Below, piece after piece: positions 48,544 through 59,900 of a DNA stretch of 64,000 bases (position 1 is its first letter; each line of letters opens with the position of its first letter). The stretch lies in assembly GCF_047495875.1 (NCBI RefSeq), contig NC_092471.1:19370501-19434500 (forward strand), given 5' to 3'. Under the pieces are notes generated by a model. That model made no database searches. It was given only the letters and a program-made list of their open reading frames with translations, and was not told where the DNA came from. Made by a program: the position numbers and the translations under genes. Origin of the DNA: Pithys albifrons albifrons. Taxonomy: Eukaryota > Chordata > Aves > Passeriformes > Thamnophilidae.

Positions 48544-49639
48544 ACAAGTGCTTAATTTATTTTAAGTTTTCCTCAGGACGTAACAGGTACAGCTCAGAAC
48601 AAGAGGAACCTGCACAGATGAGAATACAGGAATTCTAAGCACTGCCTGTGTCTCTCAGTGTCACCACTCAGGCTCGTTGTAAGCAGCAAAGTGGGAGAGT
48701 GAGCTGAGAGCCAAGAGAGTCAATCACCTGCTGCTGTGACAAAGGGACACTGTTTTTCTCCACTCTCACACACACTGGCTCTTGAAGTTGGTACTTGGAA
48801 GTGACATTTTCATTTCTCTGCTGCCTCAACAAATAACATTTCCAGAAAGTTCAGATCTCAGATGAAGCATGTACAAACCAGGACAGAATAACAGCCCCTT
48901 TTATCCTAAGATTCCTCTATAAAAGCATTGAATAAACCAAATAATGCCTTTAATTCCAAGACAAGTCCTTCAATTACATCATTAAAAAATAATAAAACAA
49001 CAGAAATAAAGTCAGCACAGTGCAAAGGTCCTTATTTATAAGATATTCAGTGCTGGATTGGTCTTTTAAAACAGATAAATCTGCCACAAACTGTCAAGTA
49101 TTTTCAATTCTTCATTTCCTAAGCATTCATTAGTCCCTAGAGCTCTCAAAATTCCAACCACACACAGAGTGCTTGCTCAGATCTACAAACTATATGTTCT
49201 TCCCTCAACCCTCCCTTTGGTGGGTGTTCTGCAGAGAAAAGAGAACAAAAGACAGTGTTCCAAGCAGGATTGCTGCACTGAAGGAGAAGCATGACCATCC
49301 TGCTCTTCACCAGCTCCAGAACAAAGAAACACTACCAGGAATGCACCTCATTCCCATCGACCAGAGCACCTGCAATGAAGGCCTTAGTCCTAATTAGTGT
49401 CTGTATCAGGAAGATTCCAAATAAAGTGTCTGTCCAATCCATTTGGAATAACAGGGTTGAACAGAGGAAAAGCCAAATGGTTTTCTGCAAGTTGCTGCCC
49501 TGACACTGCAGCAGTGCCCCAGCCCAGCCCAGGGGGGGCACCCCAGGCCAGCCCAGCACTGCTGCTGGTGGAGGGGCCACGGGCACTGAGTGCCCTCTGT
49601 GGGGGGATGGGGGGCAGGGATGGCTGTGCTCTGTCTGGC
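48544..49639. other. Spacer, no gene seen
   Basis: AT-rich, then GC-rich from 49500 to the LTR. Nothing is recognised. Confidence 0.6.
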
Positions 49640-49644
49640 CTAAG

Positions 49645-50356
49645 TGTCCCAGTTCAGCAAGCTGGGACCAGTTTATCCCTGTGTGGGGGTGACCAAAGCT
49701 GGGCATTCTAAACCCTCTGGGCCATTGCCCAGCAACTGTTCCCAATGGCCCATTGGCAGCAGCTGCCCAGGGCACAGCTGAGCCCTCAGGCTGGGAGCTG
49801 GCTGGGAAAGAAGCCTGGCAGAGGAGCTGGGAGAACTGCCCTGCAGGGACTCCTTGGCACCTCCACACCCACCTGAGGGCTCAGCTCTGCTCAGGGGCCA
49901 GCAACAATTCCAAAATCCCCCCTGACTGCCAGAGTCAGATCCCCCAGTGTGGAACTCCCTGCCCTGGGGGAGGCACTGGGGGCTCCCACACAAACCTGAG
50001 GGGAGACAATCTTGGGCTTTGGGAACTGGGAGGACCATTCACCGGATGCAGATGAGGAGCAGCCCCTGGCCAGGAGGAGCCCACCACTCTCCACCAGACT
50101 GTGCCATCATCTGCACCAACAGGTTTGTCCCTTCCTTTTCCTTTGGACTCAAGGGAACCACGTGGGGCTCAGCACAGGGGCCACCAAACCCCCCTGTGTT
50201 TGTGCCCCAGGGGGTGGGTTACACTGCTGGGCTTGGGGATTAAACCCAATTTCTCTTTGTGCCATTGCATTTATTGTAATATTATTATTAGTCTGTGACT
50301 TATTATCTTTCTTGTTGAGTTCATTTCTCCTGCTGGTTTACCTTTAAACCAGCCCA
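49645..50356 (+). mobile_element. Solo LTR, family A copy 7
   Basis: A plus-strand LTR of about 712 bp starts TGTCCCAGTTCAGCAAGC. Its end has changed to AACCAGCCCA. Flanking pentamers CTAAG and CTGGC match at only 2 of 5 positions, so no duplication can be claimed. CACGTG lies at 50159-50164. A deletion near the 3' end shortens the usual ATTAAATTGTAAC region. Confidence 0.9.
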
Positions 50357-50361
50357 CTGGC

Positions 50362-51218
50362 AAACCCTGTCTGCAGCTGGCACATTCCCATCAGCACCCA
50401 GCTGGTAAAGAAAACAGATGGCAAACAGGAGTAAATGGTTAAAATGTTCCCTCTGCTGCAACACGTGAATTCCCTTATTCCAATGGGCTGCAATAAACCC
50501 ACCACTGGCAGTGCACACATCATGCATTGGAGAACTTTTCTTCGCAAGGAAATAAATCTGATTTTTATCTAAGCTGGCAGTAAATAGTGTCAAATATTTA
50601 ACTGTTTCTGTGGCAACTTCTCTATTGTTTTTCAATTTTTAGTTTTGAGGTTCTTTATAATGCCAGCAAAGCCAATGCTGTACAGCTACAGATCACAAGG
50701 ATGGGAACAAAAGGGAAGGAGGTCCATGGCAAGCACCAACTTTCAAATGAGGAGGGTAAATGTTTAGTGTACAGAGCAAACCACAGTGCCAGAGAGAGGA
50801 AGAGCTTCACCACACTGAATTTATTGTGCATGGTTTAGTCAAGTGATTTATACGGATTACACCACATTTTCCCTTTTTGTAGCTTGCCTTGATAACCAAA
50901 AAGTCTTTTTGTAATTTACATTAACAGCTTTGCAACATTGTGGAAAATATTAAAAAAGACCTTTATATTTTTGGCACCTCCTGCTTCGGAGGATTGCACA
51001 CAATCAATGCTCTTTTGAGCCGTTCCAAAGCCTTTGGCAAGAATTGGAGGTACACCCAGAATGTCATGAAAGACCCTGTGCTGAACCCTCAGGAAAGCTG
51101 GTCAGTGAGTGTCCAGAGCAACAGTTTGCTTAGGCCCAAGTCTGCAGTGAGTCTCTGCCAGCAAGAGAAAAACATCACACGTACAAGTCACTTCCATTAT
51201 CTTAACTCCCTCCTTTTG
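50362..51218. other. Spacer, no gene seen
   Basis: AT-rich unique-looking sequence. A 98-codon plus frame (50940-51236) runs into the next LTR and has no recognised domain. Confidence 0.55.
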
Positions 51219-51223
51219 AATAG

Positions 51224-51850
51224 TGTGCTGGTTTAAAGGTGAACCAGCAGGGGAAATGAACTCACCACGAGAGAGATTATAAGTCAGAGCTAAAATTTAA
51301 TAATAATATTACAATAACAACACTGACACACAAGGGAAATTGCTTTCAACTCACAAAACCCCAGCAGTATAACCCAGTGTCCTGGGGCACAAACCCAAGG
51401 GGGTTTGTTTGCCCTTGTGCTGAGACCCCTGTGGTTCCCCCAAGTCCAGAGCAAAAGGAAAAGAAAAACCTGTTGGTGCAGGTGAGGGCTGTGGTCTGGG
51501 CGAGAGCGGTGATCTCCTGCTGTCAAGGTCCTGCTGCTCCTCTGGATCTGATGAGAAGTTCACGAGGTCTTCTTACCCACCACTTATGTACCCTCAGGGA
51601 GCACCCAGTCCCTCCCCCTGGGCGGGGACTCACACAATGGGTGATTAACTCTGGGAGCCAGGGGGTGTTGAGCTGTTGATGGCCCATTAGCAGCTCTGCC
51701 CCCCTCAGGCTGGGTGTGAAGTGATAATGGCTCCCTGGGCAGCTGCTGCTGATGGCCCATTGACCTTGGGGAATGAATAGAGGGGGTAGAATACACAGCT
51801 TTGATCACCCCCACACAGGGTTAGCTGGTCCCTCCTGCTCAACTAGGACA
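51224..51850 (-). mobile_element. Solo LTR, family B copy 3, perfect TSD
   Basis: A minus-strand LTR of 627 bp starts TGTGCTGGTTTAAAGG and ends CAACTAGGACA, with perfect duplications AATAG at 51219-51223 and 51851-51855. It is closely similar to B1 and B2, including the CACAGG variant at the site of the A-family CACGTG. Confidence 0.96.
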
Positions 51851-51855
51851 AATAG

Positions 51856-53483
51856 GAATAATAAAACACCTTACAGAGGTGGTACTTCAGTGGACACTAA
51901 GTTGGGGAATACTTCCGGATCATAAAAGGATGTCCCCACAGAAGATTTTAGAATTACATCAATTAAGAACTAGCATGAAGAACACTGAAGAACAGCAAAG
52001 TGCAATGTAGTAACCCAAGGATCAAACTCAACATTCTGGTTTTAACTGTAATGCTATTCTGACCTTGGGTACCAATTCTTTCATTTTCCTGTCTACATTT
52101 TCCTACCCATAAAAACCCTCCTGTCTCAGAGCAGGGTTGAGTGAGTGACTGAAAGTTAAAACTGGAAGTTTTGTAAACACAAAGGTGTTGATTGTTATGG
52201 AAGTTTCGTGAAGGCACCTGCAGTGCTGGTCGTGTTCTCTAACACACAGCCCAGCCTGGGGACAATTATCAGAAAACTGCCTTCAGACTGAGATAAAACA
52301 GGGGTGTTTTTGAAGCATCTTACCTGTTAATTCATAAAACGGTACTTAATTACTACCTCTCCAAAGAAAAGCACGAAATGCAGAAAGAAATGCATGGTAA
52401 GTAACAAAGTGTGTGAAGCCGAATTCGTGGCCCCAAATTCCAGCTGAACTGAAGACAAACTTTTTCCAAAACTTCCCATCAGGATTATGTGTTTCTATCA
52501 CTTCTGTAAATGCAATTATCTTGCTTTTCTTCCACCTCTTCCCTGCCATCTCTGTGAGCTTCAGGAAAATCCTAGTCAGAGCAGGGGCTGTGCCAGCCCT
52601 GGGCACTCAGCACAGACACCAAAAAGTATCTGCTCGTGTTTATTTGGAACTGCCCAACAAACTGCAAAGCCACATTGCACTCCTTTTTCATCAGTAGGAG
52701 TACAAGAGAAGGCAAATACAACAACCAATGGCAAATTCACCAAGAATTAACAAAATGTTGGGCCACAGAAGAACTGGTTACTGTCCATGTGATTCCCAAA
52801 GGAGTGAGAGGACTTTGGAGCAGTGGTTGAGTTTCCTACAGCAGGTGGACTGAAGTGCCACTGAGGAGCATCTTTGTGGTCTCCAAGCTGTCAGTGCCCA
52901 CCCAGGGAGAGGAACATCAGCCCTCAGAGCTCCTGCTCCTCCATGCTCTGTCAGGGCTCTGCCACCACGTGATGAGGATGAGGGAGAACTTTGCTCTCAC
53001 TGAGGTATTTCCATGCAGCCAAAGCCCAACTTTTCTGAATTAAGAACATAAAATTTAAGCTTTGACTCTTAAGCTGGAGCCAAATCTAGTTCCAAAGATA
53101 CACAAGATCTATTGCAGCTTCTCCCAGGGCCAGGGATTAGTAACTCTAGCATAAAGCTGGGGACATCTAGAATTTCCCCAGATACATATTTCACTTTACA
53201 TACAGTGAATCATCCCAGAAAAACGCTTTCCAAACACTGAGATTAGCTGGATATGTGGTATTTGGATAACACAGCATTTGAACATAAAGGAATAAGAGAA
53301 ACAAAATGGATTTTCACAGCCTGACCCAGAAGAGTTTCAATAAACCCAAACCCCTTGGTACCTTAGAGAGGGAACCCTTTCCCTTGTAGTGAATATTAAG
53401 CAGAAATAATCAGGTAGGAGAATAAGCCAAAGGTGTAAAAATAAAGCCCCAGGCAGCTGTTCCCTCTCACAAGGTGACAGTGG
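51856..53483. other. Spacer, no gene seen
   Basis: Unique-looking sequence with no recognised repeat or exon. Confidence 0.55.
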
Positions 53484-53720
53484 TCAGGTCTGTGCACTAC
53501 ACACAGCAGAGAAAAGCTGAGAGGAATCAGCAGCACAGAACCAGGCACTGAATTTCCCCTGGTCCTGCTGTTCTGCATCAGTGGCATTCCAGGGCTTAGC
53601 TAAAATCTGACATCTGAACAGGATGGACTTCCAGAGTTTTGCAACTATGAAGATACCAATCACAGCAAACATCAGGATCAGTCCAGCTTCAGAATCCACC
53701 CAAGCCTGAGCTAATTCCAT
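53484..53720 (-). other. Candidate small membrane ORF, unconfirmed
   Basis: A 78-codon minus-strand frame starts at an ATG with A at -3 and G at +4. It contains one hydrophobic stretch (about residues 13-27, GLILMFAVIGIFIVA) followed by a basic KLWKS, as expected for a membrane-anchor stop-transfer sequence, and an N-A-T sequon at about residues 45-47. I do not recognise a family. A frame of this size arises easily by chance, so this is a candidate only. Confidence 0.2.
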
Positions 53721-54128
53721 ATTTAATCATGTTAATTCCAGGTTTAACAGTGTCAATGCATAAACCTTGTCCACATGCTGAACAAGAAAGAGAGGCAGAA
53801 TTTATCTCTTAAAATACCAGTGATTAATAAATCACATGTTTCTATCTCTTTGGAGCAATTCTCCTAACACAGAGCAATTGCAGCCAGAGCATTCCATGCC
53901 AAATCAAATACTCATATGAAAAGACAATTTATGCCAGTTCCTATGTCCAAAAAAAGCTTTAAAATTTGGAAAAATGAAAGAATTTGCCCTCTTTCCATGA
54001 AAACCCAGAGCACTGGGCACCAGGAAACAATGTTCCCCCCAATCTCCAGCAACAGAGGTGAATAATTCCAGAGTTATGAGAAGAAATCTGGTGCATTTCA
54101 CTGTGTGGAACACCCACACCCACACAAA

Positions 54129-54245
54129 AGCAAACCAAACAAACAAAAAAACAAAAACAAATTACAAAAACAAACCAAACAAAACACACACACACAAAAG
54201 AAACAAAACAAAACAAAAAAAAAACCACAAAACCAAACAAAAAAG
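54129..54245. repeat. A-rich (AAACA)n-like tract
   Basis: About 115 bp are almost entirely A and C on the plus strand (AAACAAAC, ACACACAC, AACAAAAC). It precedes the polypurine tract by about 80 bp. Confidence 0.9.
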
Positions 54246-54326
54246 ACAACTCCTTTTGACATTGCAGAAACTTCCCTCCAAGATTTCTGCAATGTGTAGG
54301 AATTCAGATCTCTTTGCCCTCTGTAT

Positions 54327-54592
54327 GGAGAGGAGAGAGGAGAGAGGAGAGAGGAGAGAGGAGAGAGGAGAGAGGAGAGAGGAGAGAGGAGAGAGGAGAG
54401 AGGAGAGAGGAGAGAGGAGAGAGGAGAGAGGAGAGAGGAGAGAGGAGAGAGGAGAGAGGAGAGAGGAGAGAGGAGAGAGGAGAGAGGAGAGAGAGAAGAG
54501 AAGAGAAGAGAAGAGAAGAGAAGAGAAGAGAAGAGAAGAGAAGAGAAGAGAAGAGAAGAGAAGAGAAGAGAAGAGAAGAGAAGAGAAGAGGA
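54327..54592. repeat. 266-nt pure polypurine tract, 7-bp then 5-bp units
   Basis: No pyrimidine occurs on the plus strand over 266 nt. The first part is a 7-bp GAGAGGA repeat (to about 54491); the second is a 5-bp GAGAA repeat. Frames are open on both strands (187 and 213 codons of Glu-Arg or Ser-Leu repeats) as a result. The abrupt unit change suggests the 5-bp run grew from the edge of the 7-bp run. Confidence 0.98.
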
Positions 54593-56102
54593 TGCTTTCC
54601 CCCCAGCTACAGAGGATTTAGAAAAGCTGTCAGAGTTATGACAAAAAGAAGGCAGAAGCTCCCCAAGATGCTCAGGTTGTAAGCTGGGCTTCAGAAATGG
54701 CTCAGCTCCAGGGAAGAAGAGCAGTAGTTGCAGAAACACTTAAGTCCAAGCATTAAATAAAGCTGGTAGAAATTGTATTTCCCCCCAGTAGAAGTAAACA
54801 CACCAGTTTTCTACAGAAATACCAGAAAAACTTTGAGTAAATCAGAAATTTAAACAAACTAAACCAAACAACCACCAACCATTATAAACCCCCAACAAAT
54901 CCAGCCACAAAGGCACATGGAAATAAAGCCAAGCAATGGTTGAAAGTAAAACATACCATAACTGGCAGTGAGTACATTTAGTTCCATCTCCAATTCTCAC
55001 CAATCTTACAATCTGCAAATCCATTTAATTTCTCACATAAATACAGATAATATTGATGAGGACAGCCTTGAGAAATATGAAAAGTGTAGTGGCTTTTCAA
55101 AGAGGGAGTCACCTCCAGCTCCACACTCTGGCAAAGCAAAGGGCCCTGGAAGGCACATCTTATGTTGTTTACAGTATCTCCAGGGATCTAATTTATTTAA
55201 AATTCCCATTTCAAGTTTCACAGCCTCTCTCTGGGTACTCACAAGTCCACACATTACCATACAGGATAATAGCATCAGTCTATACACACTTTAGATTTTG
55301 AGGAATTGATAAGAGATGCAAACACTTTCTTTAATATTTTTTTTTTTAACTAACCAGGGGAAATAATTTTCCTGAAAAAGCACCTCTCAGTATAGTGGTT
55401 CTCAGCCAACCTTCACCAGCCATGGAAATCCAAGATATTTGGATAAAAAAATAACAACAAAATAAATAATAAAATGTTGGACTTGAACAACTTGGCCTTT
55501 TCCAACCTGAATGAACAAGTCTGTGATTTCAAAGTTGCCTCTGGCACCAAAGATGACTCCACCATACCTCAAACAGCACAGCCCCAGCTCCAGCCCATTC
55601 TTTACCTGCTGCTTTGTCCCTGCTTCTCAGTGGGTTTCTCTGCCTGCAGTTCCTCCAATACAGCACCTTTGAGTTTATAATCTCCATGGTGATATCCAAA
55701 GCAGATGTCACACTCAGGAACCAAACCCAACTAGTGAAGGTTCCTGACAAAACCACCTGCTGGAGAAAAACTGGTATTTTTTAAACCAAACAACTTTGAA
55801 CAGGGCATGTCAAAATATTCATCTGAGAAACATTAGAAGTCTCAGCAGAAAAAAAAAATTTAAAAAAAAGAAAAAATTAAAAATCTTTCCTTGCCTGACA
55901 AATTTCACATTCTCTAGGAAAAAAACCTCCTCCATGCCATAAGTTCCACTGTGGGAAACATGAGCCACATTGAGTCAGCTCTGGCACAATCTGCAGGAAA
56001 TGCCAACAATGAGTTTGGATGGAAATGGGTATTTTTAAACAGAATTACTGAGAAAATACTGATGAGAACCCTCTAACACCCCAAGCAGGGAGGACAAATG
56101 GG
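54593..56102. other. AT-rich spacer containing an exon-like segment
   Basis: Mostly unique, with A-runs at 55848-55880. The minus-strand segment 55606-55756 has splice-like ends (see separate entry). Nothing else is recognised. Confidence 0.5.
55606..55756 (-). other. Exon-like segment, 151 bp, unidentified
   Basis: On the minus strand the segment is preceded by a pyrimidine-rich acceptor (TTTTTCTCCAGCAG) and followed by a good donor (CAGCAG then GTAAAG). Only one of the three frames is open, and it is open throughout (50 codons, phase 0 to 1). It encodes a hydrophobic start (SGTFTSWVWFLSVTSAL) and a basic end (WRNCRQRNPLRSR). I do not recognise the family. A second acceptor on the same strand at 53777 is compatible in phase. 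Chance occurrence cannot be excluded. Confidence 0.22.
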
Positions 56103-56107
56103 TTGAA

Positions 56108-56826
56108 TGTGCTGGTTTGAAGGGAAACCAGCAGGAGAAATGAACCCAACATAAGAGAGATTATAACTCAGAGTTACCATTTAATAAAAATATTACAATA
56201 AATGCAATGGCACAAAGAGAAATTGGGTTTAACCCCCAAACCCAGCACTGTAACCCACCCCCTGGGGCACAAACACAGTGGGGTTTGGTGGCCCCTGTGC
56301 TGAGCCCCACGTGGTTCCCCCGAGTCCAAAGGAAAAGGAAGGGACAAACCTGTTGGTGCAGATGATGGCACAGTCTGGTGGAGAGTGGGGGGCTCCTCCT
56401 GGCCAGGGTCTGCTCCTCCTCTGGATCCCACCAGTGGTTCCCCAAGTCCCCAAAGCCCAAGATTGTCTCCCCTCAGGTTTGGGTGGGAGCCCCCAGTGCC
56501 TCCCCCAGGGCAGGGAGTTCCACACTGGGGGATCTGACTCTGGCAGTCAGAGGGGATTTTGGAATGGTTGCTGGCCCATGGGCAGAGCTGAGCCCTCAGG
56601 TGGGTGTGGAGGTGCCAAGGAGTCCCTGCAGGGCAGTTCTCCCAGCTCCTCTGCCAGGCTTCTTTCCCAGCCAGCTCCCAGCCTGAGGGCTCAGCTGTGC
56701 CCTGGGCAGCTGCTGCCAATGGGCCATTGGGAACAGTTGCTGGGCAATGGCCCAGAGGGTTTAGAATGCACAGCTTTGGTCACACCCACACAGGGATAAA
56801 CTGGCCCCACCTGCTGAACTGGGAAA
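56108..56826 (-). mobile_element. Solo LTR, family A copy 8
   Basis: A minus-strand LTR of 719 bp starts TGTGCTGGTTTGAAGG and ends AACTGGGAAA (family ACA changed to AAA). Flanking pentamers TTGAA and CTGAA are a 5-bp duplication with one change. CACGTG lies at 56308-56313. The 181-codon sense frame (56174-56719) is intact, at the same place and length as in copy 3; a 173-codon antisense frame overlaps it. Confidence 0.94.
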
Positions 56827-56831
56827 CTGAA

Positions 56832-58145
56832 GAAAACACTGTTGGTCCCTGTCCATTGTGAGGCTTTGGAAGCTGCTCCAGCAGAAATCCAGAGGCTGTG
56901 CTGAAATCATCCCTTCAGAGGTGAAGACAACCAGGGAGAGAAGCAGCTTTTTCCCTCTGCTTGGGAAAGAGTCTGCTGGAAATGGCACCTGCAGGGGGAG
57001 GGACTTTCTCCCTCCCACTCTTGCCAGGTGCTGAGATGGTCTGTCCTTGGAATTGTTGTCATCAGCCCGAGAACTTGCTTTTCAGTGGCATCTCATTTTA
57101 CCTGTGAAAGCAGCATTATCATTTCCCCACATGTATAATTTTGTGCAACATTTAAATATACTGATTTACATCAGTGATTTGGTTGCTAAGTCAGACTCAA
57201 GTCTTTCTTAAATGTCATCCTTGTGTTATTTCTCTCATACCACATGATCCTGTACACTGGGACACAGGCTTGGCATTTTAAGGACAAGGTTTGTCTGAGG
57301 TGACTGAGGATATTTTTAGAAAGATATAACAAATTATTCCAGAGAAAGAAAAGATTATTACAGGAGGATATTCAATTCCCTTTGCTCCTAGAAAAACAGA
57401 TTGTGATACAAATTTCCAAGAGTTCTCTGGGCTGCAACTCCCCTCCCCACTGAGCACACACATCCTTTTATTCTGCAGAACAGTGTTAAAATAGTTGCAC
57501 AGGAAACTGCAGCAGAAGGGTTTCAATCCCTCTATCCCACCCCCAAGGCAGCCAAATGAGCCTTGTAACTAAACCCAAATGGTGCTGCTCTCTGGGGCTG
57601 CAAAGCCAATTTCAGCTCACAGGAGACCCCAGCAACAAAACTAGAGCCTCAGTCACTCCACCTTCACACAATTCACGGAATTTTCAGGATTTATGCAAGA
57701 TGGAGCAGTTTCAACAGGTGAGGAACTGTTCTCTTGCTTTTCCCATATTCCTTGTATAAGAGAGAAAAACAGAGGCTTTTCTGTTTTACTTATGAGGAAG
57801 ACAAGTATTAACAAAGCAGGTTGTCCGTGGTTATCTCTTATGAGCGTTCCCTCAGCACAGCTATAGGATGAAAATAATCTTAGAACATTTCACTTATTCT
57901 CCAGGTGCCAAAGAGGAATTTTTAAATATTCTACATCTGATTTTTGCCCAGCTCCTTGGCTTCACAGTGTACAACCCAGAGTTAAGCAGTGCAACACTTT
58001 GCTACAAGACACTGTCTGTGCTGAAAGTTTACAGAGGGTGAAGAGAAGGTTAGACAAGATAATGAAAGATATCAGCAGGTTTTGGAGTCCAGTCTGTCCG
58101 CAGCAGGTTTTGAACCCCAGATTCTTTGGAGAAAGTTTGGGAAAG
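56832..58145. other. Spacer between two opposed LTRs, no gene seen
   Basis: Unique-looking 1.3 kb sequence between a minus-strand and a plus-strand family A LTR. Confidence 0.6.
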
Positions 58146-58150
58146 TATCC

Positions 58151-58869
58151 TGTCCCAGTTCAGCAGGTGGGATCAGTTTATCCCTGTGTGGGTGTGACCA
58201 AAGCTGGGCATTCTAAACCCTCTGGGCCATTGCCCAGCAACTGTTCCCAGTGGCCCATTGGCAGCAGGTGCCCAGGGCACAGCTGAGCCCTCAGGCTGGG
58301 AGCTGGCTGGGAAAGAAGCCTGGCAGAGGAGCTGGGAGAACTGCCCTGCAGGGACTCCTTGGCACCTCCACACCCACCTGAGGGCTCAGCTCTGCTCAGG
58401 GGCCAGCAACCATTCCAAAATCCCCCCTGACTGCCAGAGTCAGATTCCCCAGTGTGGAACTCCCTGCCCTGGGGGAGGCACTGGGGGCTCCCACCCAAAC
58501 CTGAGGGGAGACAATCTTGGAGGTTTGAAGACCTCTGAGACCACTCATTGGATCCAGAGGAGGAGCAGACCCTGGAAAGGAGGAGCCCCCCACTCTCCAC
58601 CAGACTGTGCCATCATCTGCACCAACAGCTTTTTCCCTTCCTTTTCCTTTGGACTCGGGGGAACCACGTGAGGCTCAGCACAGGGGCCACCAAACCCCCC
58701 TGTGTTTGTGCCCCAGGGGGCTGGGTTACAGTGCTGGGTTTGGGGGTTAAACCCAATTTCTCTTTGTGCCATTGTTTATTGTAATATTGTTATTAAATGG
58801 TAACTCTGACTTATAATCTCTTTTGTGTTGGGTTGACTTCTCCTGCTAGTTTACCTTTAAACCAGCACA
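58151..58869 (+). mobile_element. Solo LTR, family A copy 9, perfect TSD
   Basis: A 719-bp plus-strand LTR runs from TGTCCCAGTTCAGCAGG to AAACCAGCACA, with perfect duplications TATCC at 58146-58150 and 58870-58874. CACGTG lies at 58665-58670. A small deletion lies in CCATTGTTTATTG near the 3' end. It faces away from copy 8. Confidence 0.97.
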
Positions 58870-58874
58870 TATCC

Positions 58875-59895
58875 CTAAAAAAATACTGTGGTGTTTTTCC
58901 TGAGGCATTTGCTTTATCTGGATTTCTGTCCCGTGCTGTCAGACCTCACACCTTATCCAGAGTGATTAATTCCTGTGTCAGCACCAAGAAAGACAAATAA
59001 TGTGGAGCCTCCTGTGCCATTTCCATCCACAAGCAGGCACTGCAGTGGCAGATGCTTTGGGACTCAGGTCCTGCAGCAGCCTGGTTGGACCAACCTGCTC
59101 TGTGAGGCTGGACAGGTACCTGCTGGGGATTATACAAAGCCCATGGAATGTCTGGGTTGCTTTCCCAGCTGTGTCCCAATGGCTCTGTGTTTTACAGGAC
59201 GAGCCAGTTCATTCCTTCCTGCCCGGCCTTCCCCACTGGGACAGACTCTCACCTTTCAAGCAGTCACATGTTAAAATAAAAGAAGCTGCAATCCTAACAC
59301 CTAGTGCTTTTTCTGCAGTATGAAGGCAGACTGAGATCCTTTCTCCCTGGGATATTCTGGATTCTTCTCTGACCACTCTGAATATTTCGAGCCCTCTGGA
59401 AACATCTGTGCCTTGGGTGCCCACCTGTCCCTGAGCTGAAATGGGGGAAAGTTCAGTCAGGATTACATTGCAGGTGCCAGAAAATCTGATTCGTTGGAGA
59501 AATGTCTCAGGGATTTCATATTTCCCCTCTGACTGGTTTGTGCTTTTCTCAGAACACGCAGATTAGAAGGACAAAGTGATTTCTGGAGTGCACAGAGCCC
59601 TTACTGCTTGGAGCACAGCAGGGGTTTCCACGGGGCTCTGTTGATCCTGGAGCTGCACTTGCACAGCTCTATTGATTCAGGACAGAAATAGGCCTTTGGC
59701 TGGGCACTGTGGCTTTCCATGGACCTCTGCTCCTCAGCAGGCCAAAGCAAACTGGACTAGCACTGAAAAAAACCCAGCAACACCAAGCCTGGTAAGGTCT
59801 GTGGCTGCAGGGACCACAAAGGGAAGAGCAATTAGGGAGGAAATCATCTCTATGTCCTTTCTTTAAATCCATGAAAATAAGACAGCTGTGTATGT
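58875..59895. other. Spacer, no gene seen
   Basis: Unique-looking sequence. Frames of about 100 codons at 58975-59323 overlap each other and lack family resemblance. Confidence 0.55.
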
Positions 59896-59900
59896 AGAAC

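Noticed and set aside
54058..54739. 187- and 213-codon Glu/Arg and Ser/Leu frames
   Set aside because: They are translations of the pure polypurine tract and adjacent A-rich sequence.
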